Assembly (NCBI GenBank): GCA_963753815.1
Contig: CAVWDU010000004.1
Span: forward strand, 930,001 to 994,000
Reading direction: 5' to 3'
DNA length: 64,000 nucleotides
Source: CAVWDU01 sp963753815
GTDB lineage: Bacteria; Pseudomonadota; Gammaproteobacteria; Pseudomonadales; Halieaceae
Shown in pieces: positions 54,401 through 61,980 of this stretch. The translations under genes and the position numbers were made by a program. The notes beneath the pieces were generated by a model, which was not told the DNA's origin, did no database searches, and saw only the letters and a list, made by a program, of their open reading frames with translations. How positions within the stretch are numbered: the first letter of the stretch is position 1; every line of letters starts with the position of its first letter.

Positions 54401-55632
54401 CCCAGACCCGGCAGACCCGGCATGCAGTACTTTATATCGATATCGACCAGTTCAGCCTCGTCAACGAGCTCTATGACCGGGTGAATGGAGACCAGGTATT
54501 GCTCGAATTCGCCAAGCTGCTGTCCCAGCTTCACGGCAAGAAGACATCCTCGGCCCGCATCGACGGCGACGAGTTCGCCGTACTGCTGCTGGATCGCGAC
54601 GAGGACCAGACGCAGGAGTTTGCCGAGAAGATCCGGCGGGACATCGAGGCCTCCAGCGTCGATATCGAGGGTGAACAGGTCGGCTTTACCGTATCCATCG
54701 GCACCGCCCCGATTCTCGAACACAGCCCCGCAGTCGAGGAAATCCTCGCCTCGGCCCGTGCCGCCGCGGTGACGGCAAAGCAAAATGGCCGCAATCAGGT
54801 TGCCGCCTTTTCGGAAGACCAGACGCGCGCGCAGGACTATCGCAGGGAGCAGACGCGCACCCGCCAGGACCTCGAGCAGGCGCTGGAAACCGACCGTTTC
54901 ATGCTGCGTGCGCAACCGATTCAGCAGACTGCCGTCGTCAGCGGAGAAACCGTGCGCCGGCATTACGAGTTGCTCCTCGGCTGGCGGGACAAGACGGGCA
55001 ACATCACTTCACCGGGCGAGTTTATCCAGTCGGCAGAACGCTACGGTTTCATGACGCTGGTCGACCGCTGGGTTGTCAAAGAAGCCTTTTCCTGGATCAG
55101 CACACTGATGGACGAACAGAAGGTCGTTCCCCACCTGTCGATCAATCTGTCCGGCAGTAGCATCACCGACAATGACTTCATGGACTACCTGTTCGACCAG
55201 ATATCCGAATTCGGCGTTGGCACCAACCGGATCTGCTTCGAGATCACCGAGACCGGCACCATCTCCAATCTGGTGAAAGCAGCTGACTTCGTGCGGGCAT
55301 TTCGCAATATCGGTTGCAAGTTTTCCATCGACGACTTCGGCACCGGGCTGGCGAGCCACGATTTCCTCAAGGAGTTGCCGGTCGATTTCATCAAGATTGA
55401 CGGCTCTTTCATCAAGGAAATCGATACCAACGAGAATGACTACGCCATGACGCGATCAATTAACGACCTGGCGCACTTCCTCGGCCAGCAAACTATCGCG
55501 GAGTCCGTAGAAAACGAGACGATCGTCGCGAAACTGCAGGAAATCGGCGTTGATTTCCTCCAGGGATGGGGCATAGGCAAACCGCGGCCGCTGACCGAGA
55601 TCGCCGGCGACCTGTCCACCATCGAGAAGTAA
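51412..55632 (+). CDS. DUF1631-GGDEF-EAL cyclic-di-GMP signalling protein
   Basis: 1406 residues. A DUF1631 region (about 110-960) is interrupted at about 350-540 by a low-complexity linker with collagen-like Gly-Ala-Thr repeats. The GGDEF domain (about 970-1130) has DGDEF (1051-1055) in place of GGDEF, and the EAL domain (about 1150-1400) has ELL (1186-1188) in place of EAL. The metal-binding NLSGSS, FEITET, SIDDFGTG (DD at 1307-1308), KIDGSF and AESVEN blocks are retained. Cyclase activity is doubtful; phosphodiesterase or c-di-GMP binding is more plausible. No signal peptide or membrane segment is seen, so it is cytoplasmic. Confidence 0.85.
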   Translation: MSANSAQANPFQATLELSSGLRLHGTLEATEAGELRLGGVSLASGQPGAGSLNLRAGEQASLSASSDNPQWNHGAPVAVTVSGVNGRDLLLQIVDTYTPAAKSCLQALSTVSTESERSVLTGPDEDAEEESLLDEFSRISQSQLNKRFNACIGDLRLYLMELTMRARGGDWAQKHHDIAADAVKNRRGVILDGFADLIAGYFSELTPNEHSNATPPAPAAPPEDATLDLVDIDQFEHDLAVERLTRTGSERFDVPLESLTLRLAEVIDKDPLRVRLPIHIAQIANAFNTALQNQGIPQEVAPDIFDFFDKRFVRELGPYYSQLNLLFANAGVLPDIEEELKAKGSRLRRPGPLSKSPERQVSPPSPEPTADRNAETQAALPGGTLQEMAAAIGNPSGAQRTEGAGLAGTAGAAATPGVAGAAAAPISSGTPGRPLTPGATGATGATGATGATGATGSSIADGPDFADRLYSSLIRAVSAQRQPPAQGPGAAVAATAGEPAGVNAAAATAGSTTPGAATGAGRSGAMAGAHTAGGGAGAPAPLVNPAEPAAVATALDAMQRDASIREALAGGQALREYLDQNRGSIDSLQDTDGLSDTALNQLELVDNLFVTLNSRLAGASEIQPVLGDLQVPLAKLAMLEPQFMLDREHAARGVVDAVAQLAAVGNFPNRALEGRVNDIVGDIVQDYDRDSTVFGEALTKLQTLVTQQERALSRNVERVVRTQEGQEKLRKARQEIGRAIGERIRPPAAPEVLLELIDNGWRDLLVLTHIKEGGDSRPLQEQLTALDVLSGWLLALRDGDAAPDEVAQEAAPFLERISQQLASALPTQVAYRETLRRLGETLAGRSPVSMREVAEATEAFDSAQVRARVDELPRLRRWVKRVEQLESGSWLSYKDREGVARRMQLAWISDDKDRFIFVNERGQKNADLSAIQLARQLSTGVQPPAPVDDMGMVDRSMYDTLEQLQKTLSFSRNHDTLTRLINKETFLDQMTRALRHAQTRQTRHAVLYIDIDQFSLVNELYDRVNGDQVLLEFAKLLSQLHGKKTSSARIDGDEFAVLLLDRDEDQTQEFAEKIRRDIEASSVDIEGEQVGFTVSIGTAPILEHSPAVEEILASARAAAVTAKQNGRNQVAAFSEDQTRAQDYRREQTRTRQDLEQALETDRFMLRAQPIQQTAVVSGETVRRHYELLLGWRDKTGNITSPGEFIQSAERYGFMTLVDRWVVKEAFSWISTLMDEQKVVPHLSINLSGSSITDNDFMDYLFDQISEFGVGTNRICFEITETGTISNLVKAADFVRAFRNIGCKFSIDDFGTGLASHDFLKELPVDFIKIDGSFIKEIDTNENDYAMTRSINDLAHFLGQQTIAESVENETIVAKLQEIGVDFLQGWGIGKPRPLTEIAGDLSTIEK
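52726..52779 (+). repeat. In-frame 9-bp tandem repeat (six perfect units)
   Basis: Six exact copies of GCGACCGGG encode repeated Ala-Thr-Gly, a collagen-like stretch, inside the linker of the DUF1631 protein (from about residue 439). Unit-number changes would keep the frame, giving length polymorphism but not on/off switching. Confidence 0.9.
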
Positions 55633-55665
55633 CGATCGAGCCAGCGCAGCCCCTCGCCTGCCCAG

Positions 55666-55679
55666 TTGACCTGAATCAA
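55666..55679 (+). promoter_or_regulatory. FNR box upstream of hemN
   Basis: TTGACctgaATCAA matches the FNR consensus TTGATnnnnATCAA at nine of ten positions. It lies 60 bp before the hemN ATG. Centred at 55672.5, it would activate a start near 55714, with TTATTC (55701-55706) as a possible -10. Confidence 0.65.
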
Positions 55680-55738
55680 CATTCCACAGCGCCGGAGGGG
55701 TTATTCTCGTGCCCATACGTTACCGGTGAAACCTGCTC

Positions 55739-57169
55739 ATGAACGTCTCCGCGCTCGATACCCCAGAATCGCCTGCACCCCGCAGCGAGGCCGACATCCA
55801 ACTGGCCAGAAAATACGCCGGCTCGGGACCGCGCTATACGTCCTACCCCACCGCGCCGCAGTTCCGGGAAGACTTTCCCCTGGATGACTACCTGGCCTGG
55901 CAGCAGGGCCCTGGCGATCACCACCGGGCGCCGCTGTCCCTGTACGTCCACCTGCCCTTCTGCAACGATATCTGCTACTACTGTGCCTGCAACAAGGTGG
56001 TCACGCGCAAGCCGGGGGCCGCGAGGCGCTATCTGGATCACCTGCAGCGCGAGGTGGAGCAGCAGTCGGTCCTGGTTGGAGCGGATCGCCCCATCACCCA
56101 GCTCCACTGGGGCGGTGGCACGCCGACCTATCTCGACGACGCAGAAATCACCGAGCTGATGCACCTGCTTGCCAGCCACTTCCGACTGTTGGACAAGGAT
56201 TACCGCGAGTACTCCATAGAGATCGATCCACGGACGGTCACCAACCCCACCATCGCGTTATTGAAGGGTATCGGCTTCAACCGGATCAGCCTCGGCATAC
56301 AGGATTTCGATCCCGCCGTACAGGCCGCAATCAACCGGGTTCAGCCAACAGCGGAGGTGTCCGCGCTGGTCGACTGCGTCCGCAGCCATGGGTTTCGCTC
56401 ACTGAGTTTCGACCTGATCTACGGACTGCCCCACCAGAACCGCCGCAGCATCAACGAAACCCTGCGCCAGGTCACCTCCCTCAGACCGGACCGCATTGCC
56501 TGCTACAACTACGCGCACCTGCCGGACCGGTTCAGCAGCCAGCGCGCGATAGACCGGCTCACACTGCCGGAGCCCGCTGAAAAACTCGTACTGCACCAGC
56601 TGATTACCGAACAGTTGGAAGACGCAGGTTACCTGCATATCGGGATGGATCACTATGTCCTGCCGGAGGACGAACTCGCTGTCGCCCAGCGCGAAGGCCG
56701 GCTGCAGCGAAACTTCCAGGGCTACTCCCTGCATATGGCCGACGATCTTCTCGGCCTTGGCGTCTCAGCGATCAGCCAACTGGGTGACTACTATCTGCAG
56801 AATGAGCGCGACCTCGCTTCCTATTACCCCCGTATCGACGCCGGTGAACTGCCTATCGCTCGTGGCTGCAAAGCGAGCCCGGATGACCGCCTGCGCCGCC
56901 ACATCATCATGAGCCTGATAGCAGAGCTGCGCCTGGACATCACTGACTGCAACAACCAGTTCGGGATCGATTTCAAACGCCAGTTCGCCAGCGAACTGCT
57001 GCAACTGCGCGGCATGCAGGCAGATGGATTGCTGGAAGTCAGCCCCACCGAGATTAAAATCCACAAGCGCGGCAGGCCTTTCCTGCGCAATATCTGCATG
57101 CCATTCGACGCCTACCTGCAGCCCACAGGGCCGGGCCAGGCAACGGCGCGCTTTTCGGCGACCCTCTGA
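55739..57169 (+). CDS. hemN: Oxygen-independent coproporphyrinogen III oxidase
   Basis: 476-residue radical-SAM enzyme decarboxylating coproporphyrinogen III to protoporphyrinogen IX without oxygen. The cluster motif is CNDICYYCAC (C75, C79, C82, plus C84), preceded by the HemN-specific GPRYTSYPTAP and followed by HWGGGTPTYL. GMDHYVLPEDELAVAQ and NFQGYS distinguish true HemN from HemW. It lies directly before fnr, which supports FNR control via the upstream FNR box. Confidence 0.95.
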   Translation: MNVSALDTPESPAPRSEADIQLARKYAGSGPRYTSYPTAPQFREDFPLDDYLAWQQGPGDHHRAPLSLYVHLPFCNDICYYCACNKVVTRKPGAARRYLDHLQREVEQQSVLVGADRPITQLHWGGGTPTYLDDAEITELMHLLASHFRLLDKDYREYSIEIDPRTVTNPTIALLKGIGFNRISLGIQDFDPAVQAAINRVQPTAEVSALVDCVRSHGFRSLSFDLIYGLPHQNRRSINETLRQVTSLRPDRIACYNYAHLPDRFSSQRAIDRLTLPEPAEKLVLHQLITEQLEDAGYLHIGMDHYVLPEDELAVAQREGRLQRNFQGYSLHMADDLLGLGVSAISQLGDYYLQNERDLASYYPRIDAGELPIARGCKASPDDRLRRHIIMSLIAELRLDITDCNNQFGIDFKRQFASELLQLRGMQADGLLEVSPTEIKIHKRGRPFLRNICMPFDAYLQPTGPGQATARFSATL

Positions 57170-57249
57170 CATCGATCCACAAAAACTGATTCCAGAGTCA
57201 GTAGCAGATCGACTATACTAAAAGTGCCACTGAAGGCACGGGACTTGGT

Positions 57250-58017
57250 ATGACAATTCGTATGGCCGACACCAGCGATGCCGGACTCCTGAAGACGTGC
57301 AGCCACGACTATCAGGTTAGTTGCGGCAACTGCCGCCTGACCAGCATTTGTCTACCTCTGGCGCTGGAAAACGAGGACGTAGAACAGCTCGACGCCATCA
57401 TCCAGCGCAGCAAGCCGCTGCAGAAGAACCAGCACCTCTACCGCGAAGGCGACGACTTTCAATCCGTGTATGCCGTCCGCTCCGGCACACTCAAGGCCTA
57501 CAAAACCACCGATGATGGCCGCGAACAGGTCACCGGTTTTTATTTTCCGGGTGAGATACTCGGCATGGATGGGATCAGCAACCACGCCCATGCATCTTCG
57601 GCGAAAGCACTGGAAACCTGCGCGGTTTGCGAAATCCCCTTCACGTCGCTGGAGAAGCTGAGCACCCTGATGCCCAGTCTGCAGCGGCACTTTTTCCAGC
57701 TGATGAGCCGGGAGATTACCGCTGATCAACAACTGATCACGCTGCTGAGCAAGAATTCGGCCGACGAGCGCGTTGCATCGCTGATGCTCAGCATATCGGC
57801 CCGCAACGCCCGGCGTAAACTCAGCGCCACCCAGTTCCGCCTGCCGATGTCCCGGGTCGATATCGGCAACTACCTCGGACTTACCGTCGAAACGGTGAGC
57901 CGCGTATTCAGCCGCATGCAGAAGATGGAGATACTGCGCGTCGACAATAAAGAGATAGAGATCCTAGACCTTGACGGGCTCAAGTCCATGGCCAACATTG
58001 TCAGTCGAGCGGATTGA
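57250..58017 (+). CDS. fnr: FNR-type oxygen-sensing transcription regulator
   Basis: 255-residue CRP/FNR regulator. The N-terminal Cys cluster has the FNR spacing C25-x2-C28-x5-C34 (plus C17). The fourth ligand is C127 in AVCEIPF, equivalent to E. coli C122, so a [4Fe-4S] oxygen sensor is expected. The recognition helix VETVSRVFSRMQ keeps the E-x-x-S-R motif that reads TTGAT. No FNR box is visible before this gene, but targets stand on both sides (hemN; cco cluster). Confidence 0.95.
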   Translation: MTIRMADTSDAGLLKTCSHDYQVSCGNCRLTSICLPLALENEDVEQLDAIIQRSKPLQKNQHLYREGDDFQSVYAVRSGTLKAYKTTDDGREQVTGFYFPGEILGMDGISNHAHASSAKALETCAVCEIPFTSLEKLSTLMPSLQRHFFQLMSREITADQQLITLLSKNSADERVASLMLSISARNARRKLSATQFRLPMSRVDIGNYLGLTVETVSRVFSRMQKMEILRVDNKEIEILDLDGLKSMANIVSRAD

Positions 58018-58035
58018 GGGGTCGCCGGTTCGCTA

Positions 58036-58076
58036 TTGATGCACATCAAGGCCTTTGTTTTTTAGCCTCCTACAAT
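58036..58076 (+). promoter_or_regulatory. Class II FNR-activated promoter (perfect FNR box plus -10)
   Basis: TTGATgcacATCAA (58036-58049) is a perfect FNR palindrome. TACAAT (58071-58076) is positioned so that the box centre is near -41.5. This is the textbook arrangement for FNR activation. The following genes are the Yip1-type protein and ccoNOQP. Confidence 0.8.
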
Positions 58077-58125
58077 GGGCGAGGCAAAAAACCAGCATGA
58101 CGTTTCTTCTGGGGAATAACATTCA

Positions 58126-58728
58126 ATGATTCAACATACCGTAGGCATTCTCTCGCGGCCCATCCATGAGTGGGGGAATATCGCCAAACTCCCGGAGAGG
58201 TCCTTACAGAAACTGATTCTCTACCCCTGCATCCTTGCCATCATCCCGGCCGCTGCCTGGTTTTACGGCACCACCCGGGTCGGCTGGACCGTGGGCGATC
58301 ACGGCGAGGCCATCAAACTCACCGTTGAGAGCGCCCGGATTATCTGCTTCCTGTTTTACGTCGCCATGGTGGCCTGTGTGGTCGCGATCGGCTACTTCAT
58401 ACACTGGATGTCGGACACCTATGGCGCTGATTCGACCTTCACCAAGGGCATCGTGATTGCGGGTCTCACCGCCACGCCGATGTTCATCGCCGGTGCGGTC
58501 GGTTTCTATCCCCTCTTGTGGCTGGACCTCCTTGTCGGCGTGGCCGCAATCAGCTGGTCGGTGTACCTGATGTACGTAGGCATACCGATCGTCATGGATA
58601 TCCCCGAGGAACGTGGCTTCCTTTTCTCCAGTGCGGTGCTTGGCGTCGCGCTGGTAATACTGATCTGCCTGATGGTGGGGTCGGTTATATTGTGGGATCT
58701 CGGTGCCGGGCCGGCATTTACGGACTGA
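58126..58728 (+). CDS. Yip1-domain integral membrane protein
   Basis: 200 residues with about five transmembrane segments. The N-terminal amphipathic stretch PIHEWGNIAKLPERSLQKLI and the pattern of helices fit the bacterial Yip1/YIP-domain family. Function is unknown. Being first behind a perfect FNR promoter and 52 bp before ccoN, it is probably co-expressed with the cbb3 oxidase under low oxygen and could help its membrane assembly. GGGGA precedes the ATG. Confidence 0.75.
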   Translation: MIQHTVGILSRPIHEWGNIAKLPERSLQKLILYPCILAIIPAAAWFYGTTRVGWTVGDHGEAIKLTVESARIICFLFYVAMVACVVAIGYFIHWMSDTYGADSTFTKGIVIAGLTATPMFIAGAVGFYPLLWLDLLVGVAAISWSVYLMYVGIPIVMDIPEERGFLFSSAVLGVALVILICLMVGSVILWDLGAGPAFTD

Positions 58729-58780
58729 CTGCCGCCAGTCGCAATACGAAGTAAACCTGAGTCTTTACTGGATTTGAACC

Positions 58781-60220
58781 ATGAGTGAGCTTAATTCCGC
58801 GCTGGAGCACCCCACCTACAATTACCGGGTGGTGCGCCAGTTCGCCGTAATGACCGTAGTCTGGGGCGTGGTGGGCATGCTGGTCGGCGTGATCATTGCC
58901 GCCCAGCTGGCCTGGCCCGAACTCAACACCAACCTGCCCTGGCTGCATTTCGGTCGCCTCAGGCCCCTGCATACCAATGCGGTCATCTTCGCATTCGGCG
59001 GCTGCGCCCTGTTTGCAACTTCATACTACGTGGTGCAAAGAACCTGCCAGACGCGCCTGATCTCCGACAAGCTGGCCGCGGTGACGTTCTGGGGCTGGCA
59101 GCTGGTGATCGTCTCTGCGGCGATCACCCTGCCGCTGGGACTGACGAGCAGCAAGGAATACGCGGAGCTTGAGTGGCCCATCGATATCCTCATCACGGTG
59201 GTGTGGGTACTCTACGCCATCACCTTTTTCGGCACGATCATGAAGCGGAAGACGGACCACATCTACGTGGCCAACTGGTTCTACGGCGCGTTCATTATCG
59301 CCGTGGCCGTGTTGCATATCGTCAACAGCCTCGCCATACCGGTCAGCTTGTTCAAGTCCTATTCGATCTACGCCGGAACCGTCGATGCGATGATCCAGTG
59401 GTGGTACGGGCACAACGCCGTGGGCTTCTTCCTCACGGCCGGATTCCTCGGCATGATGTATTACTTCGTGCCGAAACAGGCTGGGCGTCCGGTCTATTCC
59501 TACCGGCTGAGTATCGTGCACTTCTGGGCCCTGGTGGCGGTTTACATCTGGGCCGGCCCGCACCACCTGCATTACACCGCACTGCCTGACTGGGCGCAGA
59601 GCCTGGGCATGGTCATGTCCATCATCCTGTTGGCGCCGTCGTGGGGAGGCATGATCAACGGCATGATGACCCTGTCGGGGGCCTGGCATAAGCTGCGCAC
59701 GGACCCCATTCTCCGCTTCCTTGTAGTCAGCCTGTCATTCTATGGCATGTCGACCTTCGAGGGGCCGATGATGTCTATCAAGACGGTGAACTCTCTCTCT
59801 CACTATACCGACTGGACCATCGGTCACGTGCACTCCGGCGCACTGGGCTGGGTGGCGATGATTTCAATCGGCGCCATGTACCACCTGCTACCCATCATGT
59901 TTGGCAAGGAGCGTATGTACAGCGTCGGCCTGATCAATGCCCACTTCTGGATGTCGACAATCGGCACGGTGCTGTACATCGCTTCCATGTGGGTTAACGG
60001 TATACTCCAGGGCCTGATGTGGCGCGCCTACAACCAGGACGGGACCCTCACCTACAGCTTCATCGAGTCGGTCGCCGCCAGTCACGCCGGATATATTGTC
60101 CGGGTGATCGGCGGTGGCATCTTCTTCGCCGGCATGTTGCTGATGGCATACAACGTCTACATGACCAGCCGCCGTGGCGTCGAACCTCTCGCTGCCCCGA
60201 CCGCTGCGAGCCCGGCCTGA
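58781..60220 (+). CDS. ccoN: Cytochrome c oxidase cbb3-type subunit I
   Basis: 479-residue catalytic subunit of the high-affinity cbb3 oxidase, with 12 membrane helices. His ligands for haem b, haem b3 and CuB are visible in LRPLHTNAV, WWYGHNAVGFFLT, IWAGPHHLHYTAL and YTDWTIGHVHSGALGW. The SMT-type helix FYGMSTFEGPMMSIKTVN is typical of cbb3. It is followed by ccoO with 10 bp between. Confidence 0.96.
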   Translation: MSELNSALEHPTYNYRVVRQFAVMTVVWGVVGMLVGVIIAAQLAWPELNTNLPWLHFGRLRPLHTNAVIFAFGGCALFATSYYVVQRTCQTRLISDKLAAVTFWGWQLVIVSAAITLPLGLTSSKEYAELEWPIDILITVVWVLYAITFFGTIMKRKTDHIYVANWFYGAFIIAVAVLHIVNSLAIPVSLFKSYSIYAGTVDAMIQWWYGHNAVGFFLTAGFLGMMYYFVPKQAGRPVYSYRLSIVHFWALVAVYIWAGPHHLHYTALPDWAQSLGMVMSIILLAPSWGGMINGMMTLSGAWHKLRTDPILRFLVVSLSFYGMSTFEGPMMSIKTVNSLSHYTDWTIGHVHSGALGWVAMISIGAMYHLLPIMFGKERMYSVGLINAHFWMSTIGTVLYIASMWVNGILQGLMWRAYNQDGTLTYSFIESVAASHAGYIVRVIGGGIFFAGMLLMAYNVYMTSRRGVEPLAAPTAASPA

Positions 60221-60230
60221 GGATCAAGCA

Positions 60231-60842
60231 ATGAGAAAGCACGAAGCGATCGAAACCAATGTCGGCCTGATGATCATCCTGATCATCGTGGCTCTGATGT
60301 TCGGCACGCTGGTGGAACTGGTACCCCTGTTCTTCCTCAAGGAGACCAAAGAGCCGATAGCCGGATTGAAGCCGTTGCCGGCCCTTGAGCTGGAAGGCCG
60401 GGATATCTACATCCGGGAAGGGTGTAATACCTGTCACTCGCAGATGGTCCGACCACTACGCGCAGAGACAGAGCGCTATGGCCACTACTCGGTCGCCGGG
60501 GAGTTCGTGTACGACCATCCGTTCCTGTGGGGTTCCAAGCGAACCGGCCCGGACCTCGCGCGAGTGGGGCAGCGCTACAGCGACGACTGGCATCGCGCAC
60601 ACCTTTACAACCCGCGAGACCTGGTGCCGGAGTCGAACATGCCCGGCTTCCCGTGGTTGTTCGACAACGCCATCAATCCGGAGAAAACCGGCGCCAAGAT
60701 GGCGGCGTTGAGAGCGGTCGGTGTGCCGTATACCGATACTGACATCAGTGGCGCTGCTGCGGTGGTAGACGGCAAGAAAGAAATCGACGCGCTGGTCGCC
60801 TACCTGCAGCAGCTCGGTACGCTGCTCAAGTCCAGGCGGTAA
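60231..60842 (+). CDS. ccoO: Cytochrome c oxidase cbb3-type subunit II
   Basis: 203-residue membrane-anchored monohaem cytochrome c. One transmembrane helix (12-36) is followed by the haem site CNTCHSQMVRPL (C65, C68, H69) and the methionine-containing GPDLARVG/ESNMPGFPWL blocks. The ATG at 60231 follows GAGGA; longer open frames overlap ccoN. It transfers electrons from CcoP to the binuclear centre. Confidence 0.95.
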   Translation: MRKHEAIETNVGLMIILIIVALMFGTLVELVPLFFLKETKEPIAGLKPLPALELEGRDIYIREGCNTCHSQMVRPLRAETERYGHYSVAGEFVYDHPFLWGSKRTGPDLARVGQRYSDDWHRAHLYNPRDLVPESNMPGFPWLFDNAINPEKTGAKMAALRAVGVPYTDTDISGAAAVVDGKKEIDALVAYLQQLGTLLKSRR

Positions 60843-60847
60843 CAGAG

Positions 60848-61036
60848 ATGGACATAAACGATCTCAGGGGTCTCAGCACCCTGTTCCTGATGGTATCGTT
60901 CATCGGAATGTGCATCTGGGTTTACAGCAGAAAACGCAAGAAGAGTTTCGACGCGGCCGCCCACCTCCCGTTTGCCGATGAGGAGTTGAACAGACGCAGC
61001 TTGGAAGAGCAGAAGGAGGAGACGAAGAATGCCTAG
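60848..61036 (+). CDS. ccoQ: Cytochrome c oxidase cbb3-type subunit IV
   Basis: 62-residue small subunit with one transmembrane helix (10-26) ending in the positive cluster SRKRKKSFDAAAHLPFADEE, characteristic of CcoQ/FixQ. It stabilises the oxidase under oxygen. It lies 5 bp after ccoO and overlaps ccoP by 8 bp. Confidence 0.9.
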   Translation: MDINDLRGLSTLFLMVSFIGMCIWVYSRKRKKSFDAAAHLPFADEELNRRSLEEQKEETKNA

Positions 61037-61907
61037 TTTGTGGAGCGCCTGGATCATCATTCTCACCGCAGCGACGATCGTCGGGCTTTGCCTGGTGCTT
61101 TTTTCCAACCGCAAGCGCGAACTGAATCTGAACGAGAAAACCACCGGCCACGAGTACGACGGGATCGAGGAGTACGATAACCCGCTTCCAGCCTGGTGGT
61201 TCTGGATGTTTGTCATCACCATCATCTGGGGTATCGGTTACCTCATCATGTATCCCGGCATGGGCAACTTCCCGGGCCTGCTGGGCTGGTCCCAGATCGA
61301 ACAGCACGAAACCGAGGTGGCCGCAGCCGAGGACAGGTACCGGGCCATGCGGGACCGCTACCTCGCAATGCCAATAGAGGAAATTGCCAGCGATCCTGCG
61401 GTCAGGAAAATGGGCATGCGTATGTTTGGCAACAACTGCGCCCAGTGTCATGGCGCCGATGGTAAGGGCGCCTACGGCTTCCCCAACCTCGCCGATGGCG
61501 ACTGGCTTTGGGGCGCGCACCCAGATGCCATCAAGACATCCATTGCCCAGGGCCGTCGGGCCGCCATGCCGGCCTGGGGCGGCCCACTCGGCGACCAGGG
61601 TGTCACCGACGTGACGGCCTATATCATGTCACTGAGCGGACGCCAGGCCAGTGAGGGCGACGCGGAGGCCGGCAGCGCCCACTACCAGACTTACTGTGTT
61701 GCCTGTCATGGGGCAGAGGCAAAGGGCAACCCCGCACTGGGCGCACCTAACCTGGCCAATGGCATCTGGCTTTATGGCGGCCGGGAGGAGCAGATCGCGC
61801 ACAGTATTCGCGCCGGACGCAATGGCGTTATGCCTGCCATGGACGAGCTGCTCAGCGAGGACAAGATTCACATCCTCACTGCCTATGTCTACGGAATGAG
61901 CCGCTAA
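61029..61907 (+). CDS. ccoP: Cytochrome c oxidase cbb3-type subunit III (dihaem)
   Basis: 292-residue dihaem cytochrome c. Two N-terminal membrane helices (7-25 and 55-75) flank HEYDGIEEYDNPLPAWW, the family signature. Two haem sites are CAQCH (C137, C140, H141) and CVACH (C223, C226, H227), each in a class I cytochrome domain. It accepts electrons from soluble cytochromes and passes them to CcoO. It is the last of ccoNOQP; a strong hairpin follows. Confidence 0.95.
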   Translation: MPSLWSAWIIILTAATIVGLCLVLFSNRKRELNLNEKTTGHEYDGIEEYDNPLPAWWFWMFVITIIWGIGYLIMYPGMGNFPGLLGWSQIEQHETEVAAAEDRYRAMRDRYLAMPIEEIASDPAVRKMGMRMFGNNCAQCHGADGKGAYGFPNLADGDWLWGAHPDAIKTSIAQGRRAAMPAWGGPLGDQGVTDVTAYIMSLSGRQASEGDAEAGSAHYQTYCVACHGAEAKGNPALGAPNLANGIWLYGGREEQIAHSIRAGRNGVMPAMDELLSEDKIHILTAYVYGMSR

Positions 61908-61916
61908 CTCGCACCA

Positions 61917-61950
61917 CCTCGCTGGCGGTCTTTGCTCGAAGCCAGCGAGG
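61917..61950 (+). terminator. Stem-loop between ccoP and ccoG
   Basis: CCTCGCTGGC and GCCAGCGAGG form a perfect 10-bp stem around a 14-base loop, 10 bp after the ccoP stop. No T run follows. It may stabilise or separate the ccoNOQP message from ccoGHI rather than terminate. Confidence 0.5.
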
Positions 61951-61980
61951 GAGCACCACCCCACCACGGATACACCAGAC

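Noticed and set aside
53512..54963. Minus-strand open frame of 483 codons within the DUF1631-GGDEF-EAL gene
   Set aside because: Antisense shadow produced by codon bias; the plus-strand protein is continuous and conserved.
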